From: Candidatus Nanopelagicales bacterium
Lineage (GTDB): Bacteria > Actinomycetota > Actinomycetes > S36-B12 > UBA10799
NCBI GenBank assembly: GCA_025455985.1
Contig: JALOLM010000060.1
Location: forward strand, 1 to 11,493
Reading direction: 5' to 3'
Length of the DNA: 11,493 nt
Positions 1 to 6,437 of the stretch are shown one piece after another. The stretch's first letter is position 1. The number at the start of each line of letters is the position of its first letter. The notes under the pieces are model-generated. The model ran no database searches. It was given only the letters and a program-made list of their open reading frames with translations, and was not told the origin of the DNA. A program made the position numbers and the translations under genes.

Positions 1-249
1 ATCAGGCTCGGTGTTGCGCAAAGTGCGTCGCACCGCTGCATCGAGCACCGCGTCGTAGTAGTCGGTCTTGGTGGGGAAGTAGTGGAACAGCAAGCCGCGG
101 GAGATACCTACCTCGGCCGCGACCGCATCCACGGAGACCGCCTGGATGGGCCGCTCGGTCAGCATCCGCAGGCCGACGCCGATCAGTTGCCGGCGGCGGT
201 CCTCGGGAGCCATGCGGGCGGTCGCGGAGCGGGTCACGGGCCTGAGCAT
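1..249 (-). CDS. TetR-family transcriptional regulator, N-terminal part (3' end beyond window)
   Basis: The 83 visible residues hold the DNA-binding domain of a TetR-type repressor. A basic N-terminus with an RRRQLIGVGLRML helix is followed by a helix-turn-helix: VDAVAAEVGIS, then RGLLFHYFPTKTDYYDAV, which carries the family hallmark of a recognition helix ending in Y-F-x-x-K. The ligand-binding domain lies outside the window. The start is the ATG at 249: an in-frame TGA lies two codons upstream, and GGAGG stands 8 bases before it. The gene diverges from the acyl-CoA dehydrogenase at 314, and two palindromes lie between them, one overlapping this start codon. That layout is typical of an autoregulated repressor that also controls its neighbour. 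By analogy with other TetR/FadE pairs the inducer may be an acyl-CoA, but nothing visible proves this. Family is very likely; ligand is unknown. Confidence 0.9.
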   Translation of the reverse strand, partial: MLRPVTRSATARMAPEDRRRQLIGVGLRMLTERPIQAVSVDAVAAEVGISRGLLFHYFPTKTDYYDAVLDAAVRRTLRNTEPD

Positions 250-255
250 TGCTCA
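243..255. promoter_or_regulatory. Palindromic operator 1, overlapping the tetR start codon
   Basis: TGAGCA-T-TGCTCA is a perfect 6-1-6 inverted repeat, and the start codon of the TetR gene (247-249) lies inside it. The same core recurs at 278-294 with the central base swapped. Binding here would block initiation of the regulator's own message. The role as operator is inferred from symmetry, duplication and position. Confidence 0.7.
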
Positions 256-277
256 ATCCTCCACAGCGCGCAAACTC

Positions 278-294
278 ATTGAGCAATGCTCAAT
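278..294. promoter_or_regulatory. Palindromic operator 2 in the tetR/acyl-CoA dehydrogenase intergenic region
   Basis: ATTGAGCA-A-TGCTCAAT is a perfect 8-1-8 inverted repeat whose centre lies 37 bp from that of operator 1. It runs directly into TAAGAT (294-299), a plausible -10 element for the plus-strand dehydrogenase, so a bound repressor would occupy the spacer and the edge of the -10. The symmetry is seen directly; TetR binding is inferred. Confidence 0.75.
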
Positions 295-299
295 AAGAT
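294..299 (+). promoter_or_regulatory. Possible -10 element of the acyl-CoA dehydrogenase gene
   Basis: TAAGAT fits the TANNNT form of actinobacterial housekeeping promoters and lies 14 bases before the start codon at 314. No convincing -35 is present at the expected distance (271-276 reads CAAACT). This would give a very short leader. Confidence 0.35.
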
Positions 300-313
300 G
301 TTAGGGTTGAACC

Positions 314-1559
314 ATGGACTTCGAACCGTCTGCTCGCGCCGCTGACCTCACCGCCCGAGTGCGGGCTTTCATCGACCACAAGATCACCCCGGTCGAGGAG
401 GAGTACCACGCCGAAATCCGGCGGATACGGGAAACCGGAGGGAACTCCTGGAACCCGCTGCCGGTGCTGGACGGCCTGCGTGCCGAAGCCCGACTCGCCG
501 GGTTGTGGAACCTCTGGCTGCCGGCCGGCCACGAGGGCGAGTACGCCCAGCGCTTCGGCACCGATGGTGGGGTGGGGCTTTCCAACATCGACTACGCGCC
601 GGTGGCAGAGCAGATGGGCCGTTCCTTCCTGGCGCCTCTGGTTTTCAACAGCAATGCCCCCGACACCGGGAACATGGAGGTACTGCTGCGTTACGGCACG
701 GATGACCAGCGCGCGCAGTGGCTGGAACCGCTGCTCGAAGGCCGGATCCGCTCCGGGTACGCAATGACCGAACCGGACGTGGCCTCCTCAGACGCCACCA
801 ACATGGCGGCCACGGCAGTTGTGGACGGTGACGATGTCGTGATCAACGGCCGCAAGTGGTGGACCTCCGGCGCCGGACATCCGGACTGCGAGGTCTTCGT
901 CTTCATGGGTCACACCGGCGATCCCGAGGCGGACCGCCACCATCAGCACACGATGGTTCTGGTGCCCCGGGACACACCTGGCGTCGAGATCGTGCGGATG
1001 CTCACCGCGATGGGCCAGTACGACGAACCGATCGGGCACGGCGAGGTCCTGTTCAGCGATGTCCGTGTCCCGAAGTCGAACATCCTGCTCGGCGAGGGTC
1101 GCGCGTTCGAGATCGCTCAGGGTCGACTCGGGCCAGGCCGGGTGCACCACTGCATGCGTCTGATCGGTCGAGCTTGCGATCCACCGCGGCAAGGAGCGGG
1201 TGGCTTTCGGCAAGCCGCTGGTCAACCTCGGCGGCAACCGGGAACGTATTGCCCAGGCGCGCATTGCGATTGACTCGACGCGGCTGCTGGTACTGAATGC
1301 CGCCTGGAGGTTGGACCAATACGGACCGATGGGCGCGCTCAGCGAGGTAAGCCAGATCAAGGTCGCCGCTCCGCGCATGGCTCAGGAGGTCATCGACTTC
1401 GCAATGCAGATCCATGGTGGCGGCGGGATGAGCGATGACTTCCCGCTTGCCGCAGCCTGGACCCAAGCCCGCGCATTGCGGCTGGCCGACGGTCCCGACG
1501 AGGTCCACCTAGGCGTGGTCGCCAAGATCGAACTGGCCAAGCAGAAGCTCCAGCGCTAG
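314..1559 (+). pseudogene. Acyl-CoA dehydrogenase (ACAD10/11-like FadE family), frameshifted near 1170
   Basis: The product would be an FAD-dependent acyl-CoA dehydrogenase that introduces the alpha-beta double bond in acyl-CoA degradation. Frame 1 (from 314) encodes the N-terminal helical domain and the flavin/substrate beta-domain, with AMTEPDVASSDATNM near residues 150-164 and NGRKWWTSGAG near 178-187. It continues through GRLGPGRVHHCMRLIGR (residue 286), after which the frame-1 protein becomes nonsense and stops at 1273. The family sequence resumes in the next frame as ELAIHRGKERVAFGKPL (from 1170). It runs through IHGGGGMSDDFPL to LRLADGPDEVH, whose Asp aligns, from memory, with the catalytic Glu of medium-chain enzymes, and stops at 1559. 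About 17 missing bases would restore a 420-residue protein. The start ATG has AGGG 7 bases upstream. The gene could be a true pseudogene or carry a sequencing error. Confidence 0.88.
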
Positions 1560-2629
1560 GCGAGCTCGCGCAGTTCAGCCACGCTGCGACCCGCCAGGCC
1601 CAGACCGGCCATCGTGCGAGCCGCCTCTTGGGCGTAGTCACGTCCGGTGACCACGGCGCTGAGAGTGAGCAGCGACTCCATGACCGGCGTCCGGACACCG
1701 ACCTGTCGGGCCAGGTCGGTCATGAACACCAGCCCGTAGCCGGCGTCCTCGTTGAAGTAGCGGTGGTCCAACTGCCCCTGTGCCCGGATGCCCTGGAAGC
1801 CGGGCGCCTGCGAGTACCCGATGCCGTAGTCGTCGATGACCTGGTACCCCTGGGCGATGCCGAGTACTGGGTCGCGCAGCACGGTCACCCCGAGTGCCTC
1901 AGCGATACGCACCCGCTCAAGGTCCACGGCCTTGATCAGTCGGCCGACGGCCTCGGTGACGCCTTCCTCGTAGAACAGGAAGTCGCCGCCGGTGCGCTCG
2001 ATCAGCCCGGCGTTGCACAAGGAGACCGCCGGATGGATGATCGGGTTGCTGTTCTGCAGAGTGGTCTGCCAGATGCTCTCAGCAGGAGCGATCCCCTCGT
2101 GGACGGTGTGCAGCAACTCGTACACCTCGGACGTTGCACTCGCCGGAATCGCCGCGACGTAGTATCCGCCTTTGAGCCGGTTGTAGACGGTCAGATGTGC
2201 CTCGCCGGTCACGCGCACGGCGTAGGGCAACGTCGAGGTCTCGGCCACCACCACCGAGTCGTCGTCCACGCCGAGTGTCTGCCGGAACACGATCGCTCCC
2301 GCGCACGAGCCGGGGCACACGACGAAGATCTGGCCAGGACGCACGTGCGGTCGGCACGCCTGCGCGAACGGGGCGGTGCTGTACGCGGGGCCTACCGCGA
2401 ACACCAGGTCCGCACCGCTCATCGCCTGCGCGATGTCATGGCCCGAGTAGGCCACAGGCGCAAACCCGGTCATCTCGCCGTCAGAGGTGATGCCACCGCG
2501 CTGCGCCACCGCGGCGATGTTGCCCGCGAACTCGTCGAAGTCAAACAGCACCACCTCGTGGCCCGCCCGCGACCACTCGAAAGCCATCGCCAGACCGCCG
2601 TTGCCCGAACCCAATACCGCAATTTTCAT
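1556..2629 (-). CDS. NAD/NADP octopine/nopaline dehydrogenase family protein (paralogue B)
   Basis: This 357-residue enzyme has the two-domain fold expected of opine dehydrogenases, which reductively join an amino acid and a 2-oxo acid or catalyse the reverse oxidation. An N-terminal Rossmann domain shows GSGNGG (residues 7-12), and an acidic residue after the second strand (D30) suggests NAD(H). The C-terminal helical domain carries NSNPIIHP (H199) and YFNEDAGYGL (E294-D295). By analogy with characterised octopine dehydrogenase, this His and an acidic partner are the likely catalytic pair. The start ATG overlaps the stop of the membrane-protein gene (ATGA), so translation is probably coupled, and this is the last gene of a three-gene operon. 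Its stop overlaps the stop of the convergent acyl-CoA dehydrogenase within CTAG. Substrate is unknown. Related NAD-dependent dehydrogenases with this fold, such as glycerol-3-phosphate or ketopantoate reductases, are less likely because of the NPxxH motif. Confidence 0.85.
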   Translation of the reverse strand: MKIAVLGSGNGGLAMAFEWSRAGHEVVLFDFDEFAGNIAAVAQRGGITSDGEMTGFAPVAYSGHDIAQAMSGADLVFAVGPAYSTAPFAQACRPHVRPGQIFVVCPGSCAGAIVFRQTLGVDDDSVVVAETSTLPYAVRVTGEAHLTVYNRLKGGYYVAAIPASATSEVYELLHTVHEGIAPAESIWQTTLQNSNPIIHPAVSLCNAGLIERTGGDFLFYEEGVTEAVGRLIKAVDLERVRIAEALGVTVLRDPVLGIAQGYQVIDDYGIGYSQAPGFQGIRAQGQLDHRYFNEDAGYGLVFMTDLARQVGVRTPVMESLLTLSAVVTGRDYAQEAARTMAGLGLAGRSVAELRELA

Positions 2630-3057
2630 TGCCCACCTCCAAGCCCATCCTCGCGGATCGCCGCGCCGGGTGCGACCAGTAGCCGACGTACCCCGGACCG
2701 GGCCAACAGCAGCACAATGATCAGACCGGTCACCGACCAGAAGCCGCCCAGACTCACGTAGTCACCGAAGACCAGCTCCACGAGTTCCAGCACCGCGAAC
2801 TTGCTGCCCACCAGCAGCAGCCACAGCAGCCCCGCGGCCGCGACCTTGCCGACCGGATTCTCGGCGGCTTTGAACAGGCCCTTCACGCGGCCCTTGAGCA
2901 GGACGACGACCTCAAGCACGGCCTTCAGCAGCACCGCAGTCAGCAGCGACAGGGTGAAGGTTTCGGAGATGACCTCGGGCACAAATTCGATCGCGAGGTT
3001 CAGTACCACCACGTAGACGAACACGTCGACGACATCCACAGGTGCCGGGCGCTTCAT
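2626..3057 (-). CDS. Small integral membrane protein between two opine-dehydrogenase-like genes
   Basis: I do not recognise the family of this 143-residue protein. It has three or four hydrophobic segments, roughly residues 10-28, 34-55, 73-97 and 104-119. Acidic residues are embedded near helix ends (VPEVISE, LELVELVFGD), a Lys-rich cytoplasmic-looking loop GRVKGLFKAAENPVGK lies between the second and third segments, and the tail is polar and Gly-rich. There is no signal peptide or known catalytic motif. GGAAGGG on the minus strand, 7 bases before the ATG at 3057, is a good ribosome site. The gene starts 27 bp after the upstream dehydrogenase stop, and its TGA shares ATGA with the downstream dehydrogenase start. 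Such tight packing suggests that the membrane protein works with the two enzymes, perhaps as an anchor or a substrate/product channel. That role is inference only. Confidence 0.8.
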   Translation of the reverse strand: MKRPAPVDVVDVFVYVVVLNLAIEFVPEVISETFTLSLLTAVLLKAVLEVVVLLKGRVKGLFKAAENPVGKVAAAGLLWLLLVGSKFAVLELVELVFGDYVSLGGFWSVTGLIIVLLLARSGVRRLLVAPGAAIREDGLGGGQ

Positions 3058-3084
3058 CCCGCAACCCTTCCGCCGGCCACGGAT

Positions 3085-4164
3085 CTACTTCGTGCCCGTT
3101 GTCACGTACTCGACAATCGCGTCACGATCCAGGCCGCCCAGACCGCACCGGTCCAGCGTGCGCCGGTCTTCGGGGAAGTCCGAACCCAGCAGCGCGTTGG
3201 TCAGGTGGATCACCGACTCCATCAGCACCGGAGCGCACCCGGCCACACGGCCCAGTTCGGAGTAGATCGTCAAACCGACCGGCACGTCCTCGGTCAGGTA
3301 GCGCGAGTCGATCTGGGAAGGACCCTTGATCCCATTCAACGCAGAGACCCCTCTGATCACCGACCAGAACGTGTCACCCTTCGGCCCGTAGCCCATCACC
3401 GGATAGGTGTCCTTGAGGCTCAACAGCTCGATCCCGAACGCTGCCCCGATCGCCAACCGCTCTGCGTCGATCGCCTCGATGGCCTGACACACGTGCGGGG
3501 TCATGCCCTCCTCGTAGTAGTAGAACTCCCCGTGGCTGTACTCGATGCGGCTGGCCGACATCAGTACGCCGAGGCAATGCAGCGTCGGGTTCGGATTGCT
3601 CAAGCCGGCCGCCAAGACGTTGGGCATCACATCGATCCCCGGATACAGGTCGTCAAGGATGGCCGCGACCCGGTCACTGCGATCGGCGGGGAAAGTCCCC
3701 ACCGACACGATCCGCCGTCGGCCGAACACGGTGACTTCAGTCGGGCCGGTGATGCGCGTGGCGTACGGCAAGGCCGCGATCTCGCAGATGGTGACATCAG
3801 GCGCGAAGATCTGGGCCACCTGCAGCGAACCCAGCGATCCCGGCATGAGGACCACGTTCGCGCCGCTCGGCAGCAGCGGGGCCAGCATTTCCGCGATCGT
3901 GCGCTGGTGGTTGGTGGGCACCACGACGAGGATCACCTCAGCGTCGGCCACCGCAGCGGCGAGGTCGGTGTCCACCCGAACCGGTGCGGTTCCGCTGATC
4001 TCGCCTGTCGCCACGATGTGTCCGGCCTCGGCGATGGCATCCAACCCGGCGGCGAACGCAGGCACCTCCCACAACGTCACCGCATGACCGCCGAGACCGA
4101 ACTCCGCCGCAGCCGTACGGCCGCCGTTGCCCGCCCCGAGAACCGTCACCCTGCGCTGTGCCAT
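3085..4164 (-). CDS. NAD/NADP octopine/nopaline dehydrogenase family protein (paralogue A)
   Basis: This 359-residue protein is the first gene of the operon. GAGNGG (residues 10-15) marks the Rossmann domain, and E33 after the second strand favours NAD(H). PYATRITGPTEVTVFG (133-148) matches PYAVRVTGEAHLTVYN in paralogue B. The C-terminal domain has NPNPTLHC (H196), FYYYEEGMT and RYLTEDVPVGL (E292-D293), all family signatures. His196 and an acidic partner are the probable catalytic residues. An open frame extends 51 codons further upstream, but that extension is Pro/Gln/Gly-rich and unlike the family, so I take the ATG at 4164, from which the Rossmann strand begins at once. No clear ribosome site precedes it, so the leader may be short or absent. 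Compared with paralogue B, the two align over their full length with only the key motifs strictly kept, which suggests different substrates or an obligate hetero-complex. Substrate is unknown. Confidence 0.85.
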   Translation of the reverse strand: MAQRRVTVLGAGNGGRTAAAEFGLGGHAVTLWEVPAFAAGLDAIAEAGHIVATGEISGTAPVRVDTDLAAAVADAEVILVVVPTNHQRTIAEMLAPLLPSGANVVLMPGSLGSLQVAQIFAPDVTICEIAALPYATRITGPTEVTVFGRRRIVSVGTFPADRSDRVAAILDDLYPGIDVMPNVLAAGLSNPNPTLHCLGVLMSASRIEYSHGEFYYYEEGMTPHVCQAIEAIDAERLAIGAAFGIELLSLKDTYPVMGYGPKGDTFWSVIRGVSALNGIKGPSQIDSRYLTEDVPVGLTIYSELGRVAGCAPVLMESVIHLTNALLGSDFPEDRRTLDRCGLGGLDRDAIVEYVTTGTK

Positions 4165-4189
4165 GTGGGTCAGCGTGTCACACCCTGCG

Positions 4190-4206
4190 CCTACAGTCGT
4201 TGTAGG
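4190..4206. promoter_or_regulatory. Inverted repeat, candidate operator of the opine-dehydrogenase operon
   Basis: CCTACA-GTCGT-TGTAGG is a perfect 6-5-6 inverted repeat, 25 bp upstream of the ATG at 4164. On the minus strand it overlaps a weak possible promoter: TTGGCG at 4221-4226, a 16-base spacer, and TACAAC at 4199-4204. It also lies between this operon and the plus-strand gene at 4329, so it could serve both. No cognate regulator is adjacent. The repeat is seen; the function is inferred. Confidence 0.45.
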
Positions 4207-4328
4207 TGATGAGTGAGTGGCGCCAAGCCCCGGCTGGCCGCTCCGGCAACCGCGCTGCTGGCACGGTGCCCCGGGTGACCACCTGGCCTGCGGATGGTCC
4301 GCGGGCACGTGCAGCAAAGGGGTGCGCC

Positions 4329-5285
4329 ATGGGCGCTTTCAATTGGCCGTTCGCGGACGGATTCGACGACCGGATCGGGGCAGATCCTTCGCCTCCTGAT
4401 TGGGTGCGCGACTGGCGGTGGTTGCTCGCCAATGTCGGGGAACCCGCGCAGTCCTATGTCGGACAAGTGACCGACCGTGGGATCGGCCCGGTCTTCGGGC
4501 GGAACCTGTGCTCGGCTCGCGATGTCGAACTCATTGAAGTGCCCCAGACGCTCGTGCGCTCCGAGTTCGCCACGCAGGAGATCGTGATCAGCTACGGCGG
4601 CATGAAGTACCGGCTGGTGGCGGTCGGCGATCCCGTAGCGGGCCCGTGTCCGATCACGGCGGATGTCGGCTTCGTCAGCCTGACCCGCCGGATCGCGGGA
4701 ACCGCCAGTAGCGACGTGAGGTGGAGCGTCCCTGAGGGCTGGCAGGTCGTGGCGGCGCTGGCCGCTGATCGCCGGTGGACCGACCAGATGACAGCGGCGA
4801 CTCCCCACGCCATCTGCCAGCGAGCCCGCGAAACCGATCAGCCGTACTACGTGCATTGGCAGCCAGGACCGGGCCATGGCCGCCTCGACGTAGTGGCCGC
4901 GACAAGTGGTGAGGTGGTGGACAGTTCGCCTGCATGCCTGACTCGCGCGGTACTGACCTGCCCACTGATCCCCGACGCCCAGTGCGGACAGTTGTGCCGT
5001 ATGCACGGCGGGCCGTGGGTAAGCTCCTCGATCAATGCCGCCGCTCACTGGTCGGCCAACCGTGCCAACCGGCTGGCCGATGTCGGGTGCGACACCTGCG
5101 GGAACGGCGCGGTGGTGGCCGGACCGATGTCGGACGGTCTGCCGCGGATCTACGCCGGGACGCGAGCGCCCGGGGTCATCGATATCCGTACCGAGCAGCA
5201 CATCCGTCCGCGCCCCGGGGGTCAGAGATGGTCACAGTGGCTGTCCGACAACCGCTACGGGCAGATCGTGATCCTCGACCGGTGA
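4329..5285 (+). CDS. Hypothetical protein with CxxxC and CxxC motifs
   Basis: I do not recognise this 318-residue protein. It appears soluble: there is no signal peptide or membrane segment. The N-terminal half is mixed alpha/beta with many aromatic residues (PPDWVRDWRWLLANVGEPAQ). The C-terminal third carries CPLIPDAQCGQLCRMH (Cys211, 219, 223, His225) and then VGCDTCGNG (Cys254, 257). These cysteines could bind a metal, for example as a split zinc ribbon, or form disulfides. The reading frame is open from 4206, but AAAGGGG at 4316-4322, 6 bases before the ATG at 4329, fixes the start there, and the upstream extension has low-complexity, non-protein-like composition. The gene ends 3 bases before the 91-bp NYN-gene remnant. 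It diverges from the opine-dehydrogenase operon across about 165 bp, but a functional link is not demonstrable. Confidence 0.75.
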   Translation: MGAFNWPFADGFDDRIGADPSPPDWVRDWRWLLANVGEPAQSYVGQVTDRGIGPVFGRNLCSARDVELIEVPQTLVRSEFATQEIVISYGGMKYRLVAVGDPVAGPCPITADVGFVSLTRRIAGTASSDVRWSVPEGWQVVAALAADRRWTDQMTAATPHAICQRARETDQPYYVHWQPGPGHGRLDVVAATSGEVVDSSPACLTRAVLTCPLIPDAQCGQLCRMHGGPWVSSSINAAAHWSANRANRLADVGCDTCGNGAVVAGPMSDGLPRIYAGTRAPGVIDIRTEQHIRPRPGGQRWSQWLSDNRYGQIVILDR

Positions 5286-5286
5286 C

Positions 5287-5379
5287 TCACTTGGCGCGTA
5301 TGAAGATGTCCTTCTGACTCGTGCACTGCGCCTGACGCTCCTCGATCTGGAACAGGTCCGTTCGCGATCGCACCAGGTC
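5287..5379 (-). pseudogene. Truncated 3' remnant of the NYN/OST-HTH gene
   Basis: This piece encodes the last 30 residues of the complete NYN protein (from DLVRSRTDLFQIEERQ to IFIRAK and the stop), with one substitution (Gly to Cys in QAQxTSQKD) and a TGA stop in place of TAG. Homology ends abruptly at 5379. The open frame continues upstream on the minus strand, but that part is merely opposite the start of the secreted-protein gene and matches nothing in the NYN gene. I read it as a non-functional fragment left by insertion or duplication, not as a gene. Confidence 0.9.
5289..5379. repeat. Direct repeat copy 1 (91 bp) flanking the secreted-protein gene
   Basis: This stretch is identical to 6440-6530 except at 5299 (T for G) and 5325 (A for C). 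The copies lie in the same orientation, exactly 1151 bp apart, and similarity stops sharply on both sides. Near-identity implies a recent event or ongoing homogenisation. Confidence 0.95.
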
Positions 5380-5440
5380 ACGCGTCGTGTTGTCACGGGT
5401 GTCAGCCGAGGGGAGTAGCCTGGGATCAGGGGTGGACGTC

Positions 5441-6436
5441 ATGTTCACAACACTGTCCGCAGTCTCCGCACTCGCCCTCGCATTCGCGCCCATTTCGGCT
5501 CCCGTGCCCTCCGCGAACGTCTGCGCCGCACACCTCGACGCCGGATCACTGCGACCGGCTTGGTGCGGCAAGAAGCCGCCGCCGAAGTCGTACGAGACGT
5601 TCCGGCGCGCCTTGTCCGACTACCAGACGAGTGTCTACTACATGGTGGACGCGCTCGCGGGCGCAATCGGTTCGCTGAGTCCCATTGACTCGCAATGCCG
5701 GGACAACCCGCCCGTGGATCCCACCACCGTCGACCTCATCGTCAGCGGCGCCTACCTCAGCGCGGGCCCCCAATTTGAACGATCCCGAGCAGCTCTAGCG
5801 AAGATGCTGTCCGTCACTGACTCGCTGTTCGAAGTCCCCACGCTCGCCGAGGTCAAAGCGACCGTAAAGGGACTCTCCCCGAAGGTCGATGAGTTCGAAG
5901 CGATCCTCAAGACCATCGAGGCCGCCGGTGATTCCTACAAGATCGGCGACTGTGAGACGGGCCAAGCCAGCTGGCTCAAAGCATCCGACGACTTGGTGGC
6001 AACAGGTCAGTACAGCAACCGAACGGTTGTGTCGCTGAGCCGCCTGCTCAGCACGACGCATAAGCCGTGCAAGTCGGCGACGGTCAAGGATCCGTACTCA
6101 GACAAGGCGCTGAAGAAGGCCTCCGGGGCCAAGTCGGTGAAGACCACGAAGGTTGGCGACTTGTCGATGGACTACCCGAGCAGCGTCGACCTCGGCGGGC
6201 CGACATGGCTGCCTTTGAACCTTGATTCCTCGGCACCCTCCGGCTTCGTCCAGGTCACCCTGACGCAGGGGGCGAAACCGTTGGCAGCGCTCGGTGGCGG
6301 GACTCCAGCAGGTGGCTCTGGCGTCAGGATCAAAGTGATGGGCACGCCCAAACGTGGGCCCGCGAAACTCCAGGTGACGTTCTCGCCGGCAGGCGGCACT
6401 CAACTCATGAAGACGGTCACGATCCGGTTGAGCTGA
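5441..6436 (+). CDS. Predicted secreted protein of unknown function
   Basis: This 331-residue protein has a hydrophobic N-terminal stretch (TLSAVSALALAFAPISAPVP, residues 4-23) with small residues before a possible cleavage site near residue 25. That fits a secretion signal, although the N-terminus lacks the usual positive charge. The mature part begins with a mainly helical domain (about 45-210) containing five Cys (28, 42, 86, 171, 210) that could pair outside the cell. A Lys-rich linker follows (about 211-238), and then a Gly/Thr/Pro-rich, strand-like C-terminal domain (about 240-331). I do not recognise the family. I chose the ATG at 5441, which AGGGG (5428-5432) precedes by 8 bases; GTG codons at 5432 and 5387 are in-frame alternatives, the latter adding an Arg-containing N-terminus. 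The gene lies entirely between the two 91-bp repeats and ends 3 bases before the second. Confidence 0.75.
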   Translation: MFTTLSAVSALALAFAPISAPVPSANVCAAHLDAGSLRPAWCGKKPPPKSYETFRRALSDYQTSVYYMVDALAGAIGSLSPIDSQCRDNPPVDPTTVDLIVSGAYLSAGPQFERSRAALAKMLSVTDSLFEVPTLAEVKATVKGLSPKVDEFEAILKTIEAAGDSYKIGDCETGQASWLKASDDLVATGQYSNRTVVSLSRLLSTTHKPCKSATVKDPYSDKALKKASGAKSVKTTKVGDLSMDYPSSVDLGGPTWLPLNLDSSAPSGFVQVTLTQGAKPLAALGGGTPAGGSGVRIKVMGTPKRGPAKLQVTFSPAGGTQLMKTVTIRLS

Positions 6437-6437
6437 A

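Noticed and set aside
2..286. 94-codon minus-strand frame over the TetR region
   Set aside because: The neighbouring frame, starting at 249, encodes an unmistakable TetR DNA-binding domain; this one is an Arg/Pro/Gly-rich shadow.
1161..1210. Programmed frameshifting in the acyl-CoA dehydrogenase
   Set aside because: There is no slippery heptamer, no overlap arrangement typical of programmed shifts, and conserved residues appear to be missing, which fits a mutation better.
1628..2761. Long open frame on the plus strand (377 codons) opposite the second opine dehydrogenase
   Set aside because: The translation is His/Arg/Val-rich without domain motifs and mirrors a clearly recognisable minus-strand enzyme; such frames are common in GC-rich DNA.
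1556..4164. Opine metallophore (staphylopine/pseudopaline-type) locus
   Set aside because: No nicotianamine-synthase-like gene, no metal-opine importer, and the two dehydrogenases carry octopine/nopaline-type motifs.
3205..4209. Long plus-strand open frame (334 codons) opposite the first opine dehydrogenase
   Set aside because: Same composition bias and no ribosome site or family features; the opposite strand has conserved catalytic motifs.
4191..5201. Long minus-strand open frame opposite the Cys-motif protein
   Set aside because: The plus-strand frame has a good ribosome site and balanced composition; the minus-strand frame is Arg/His/Pro-rich and crosses the intergenic region.
5287..5571. 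Minus-strand open frame containing the NYN C-terminal remnant as a functional small gene
   Set aside because: Only the last 30 codons match the NYN protein; the rest is antisense to the secreted-protein gene and lacks a ribosome site.
5286..6437. Classical insertion sequence between the 91-bp repeats
   Set aside because: There is no transposase, no terminal inverted repeats, and the direct repeats are far too long for target-site duplications.
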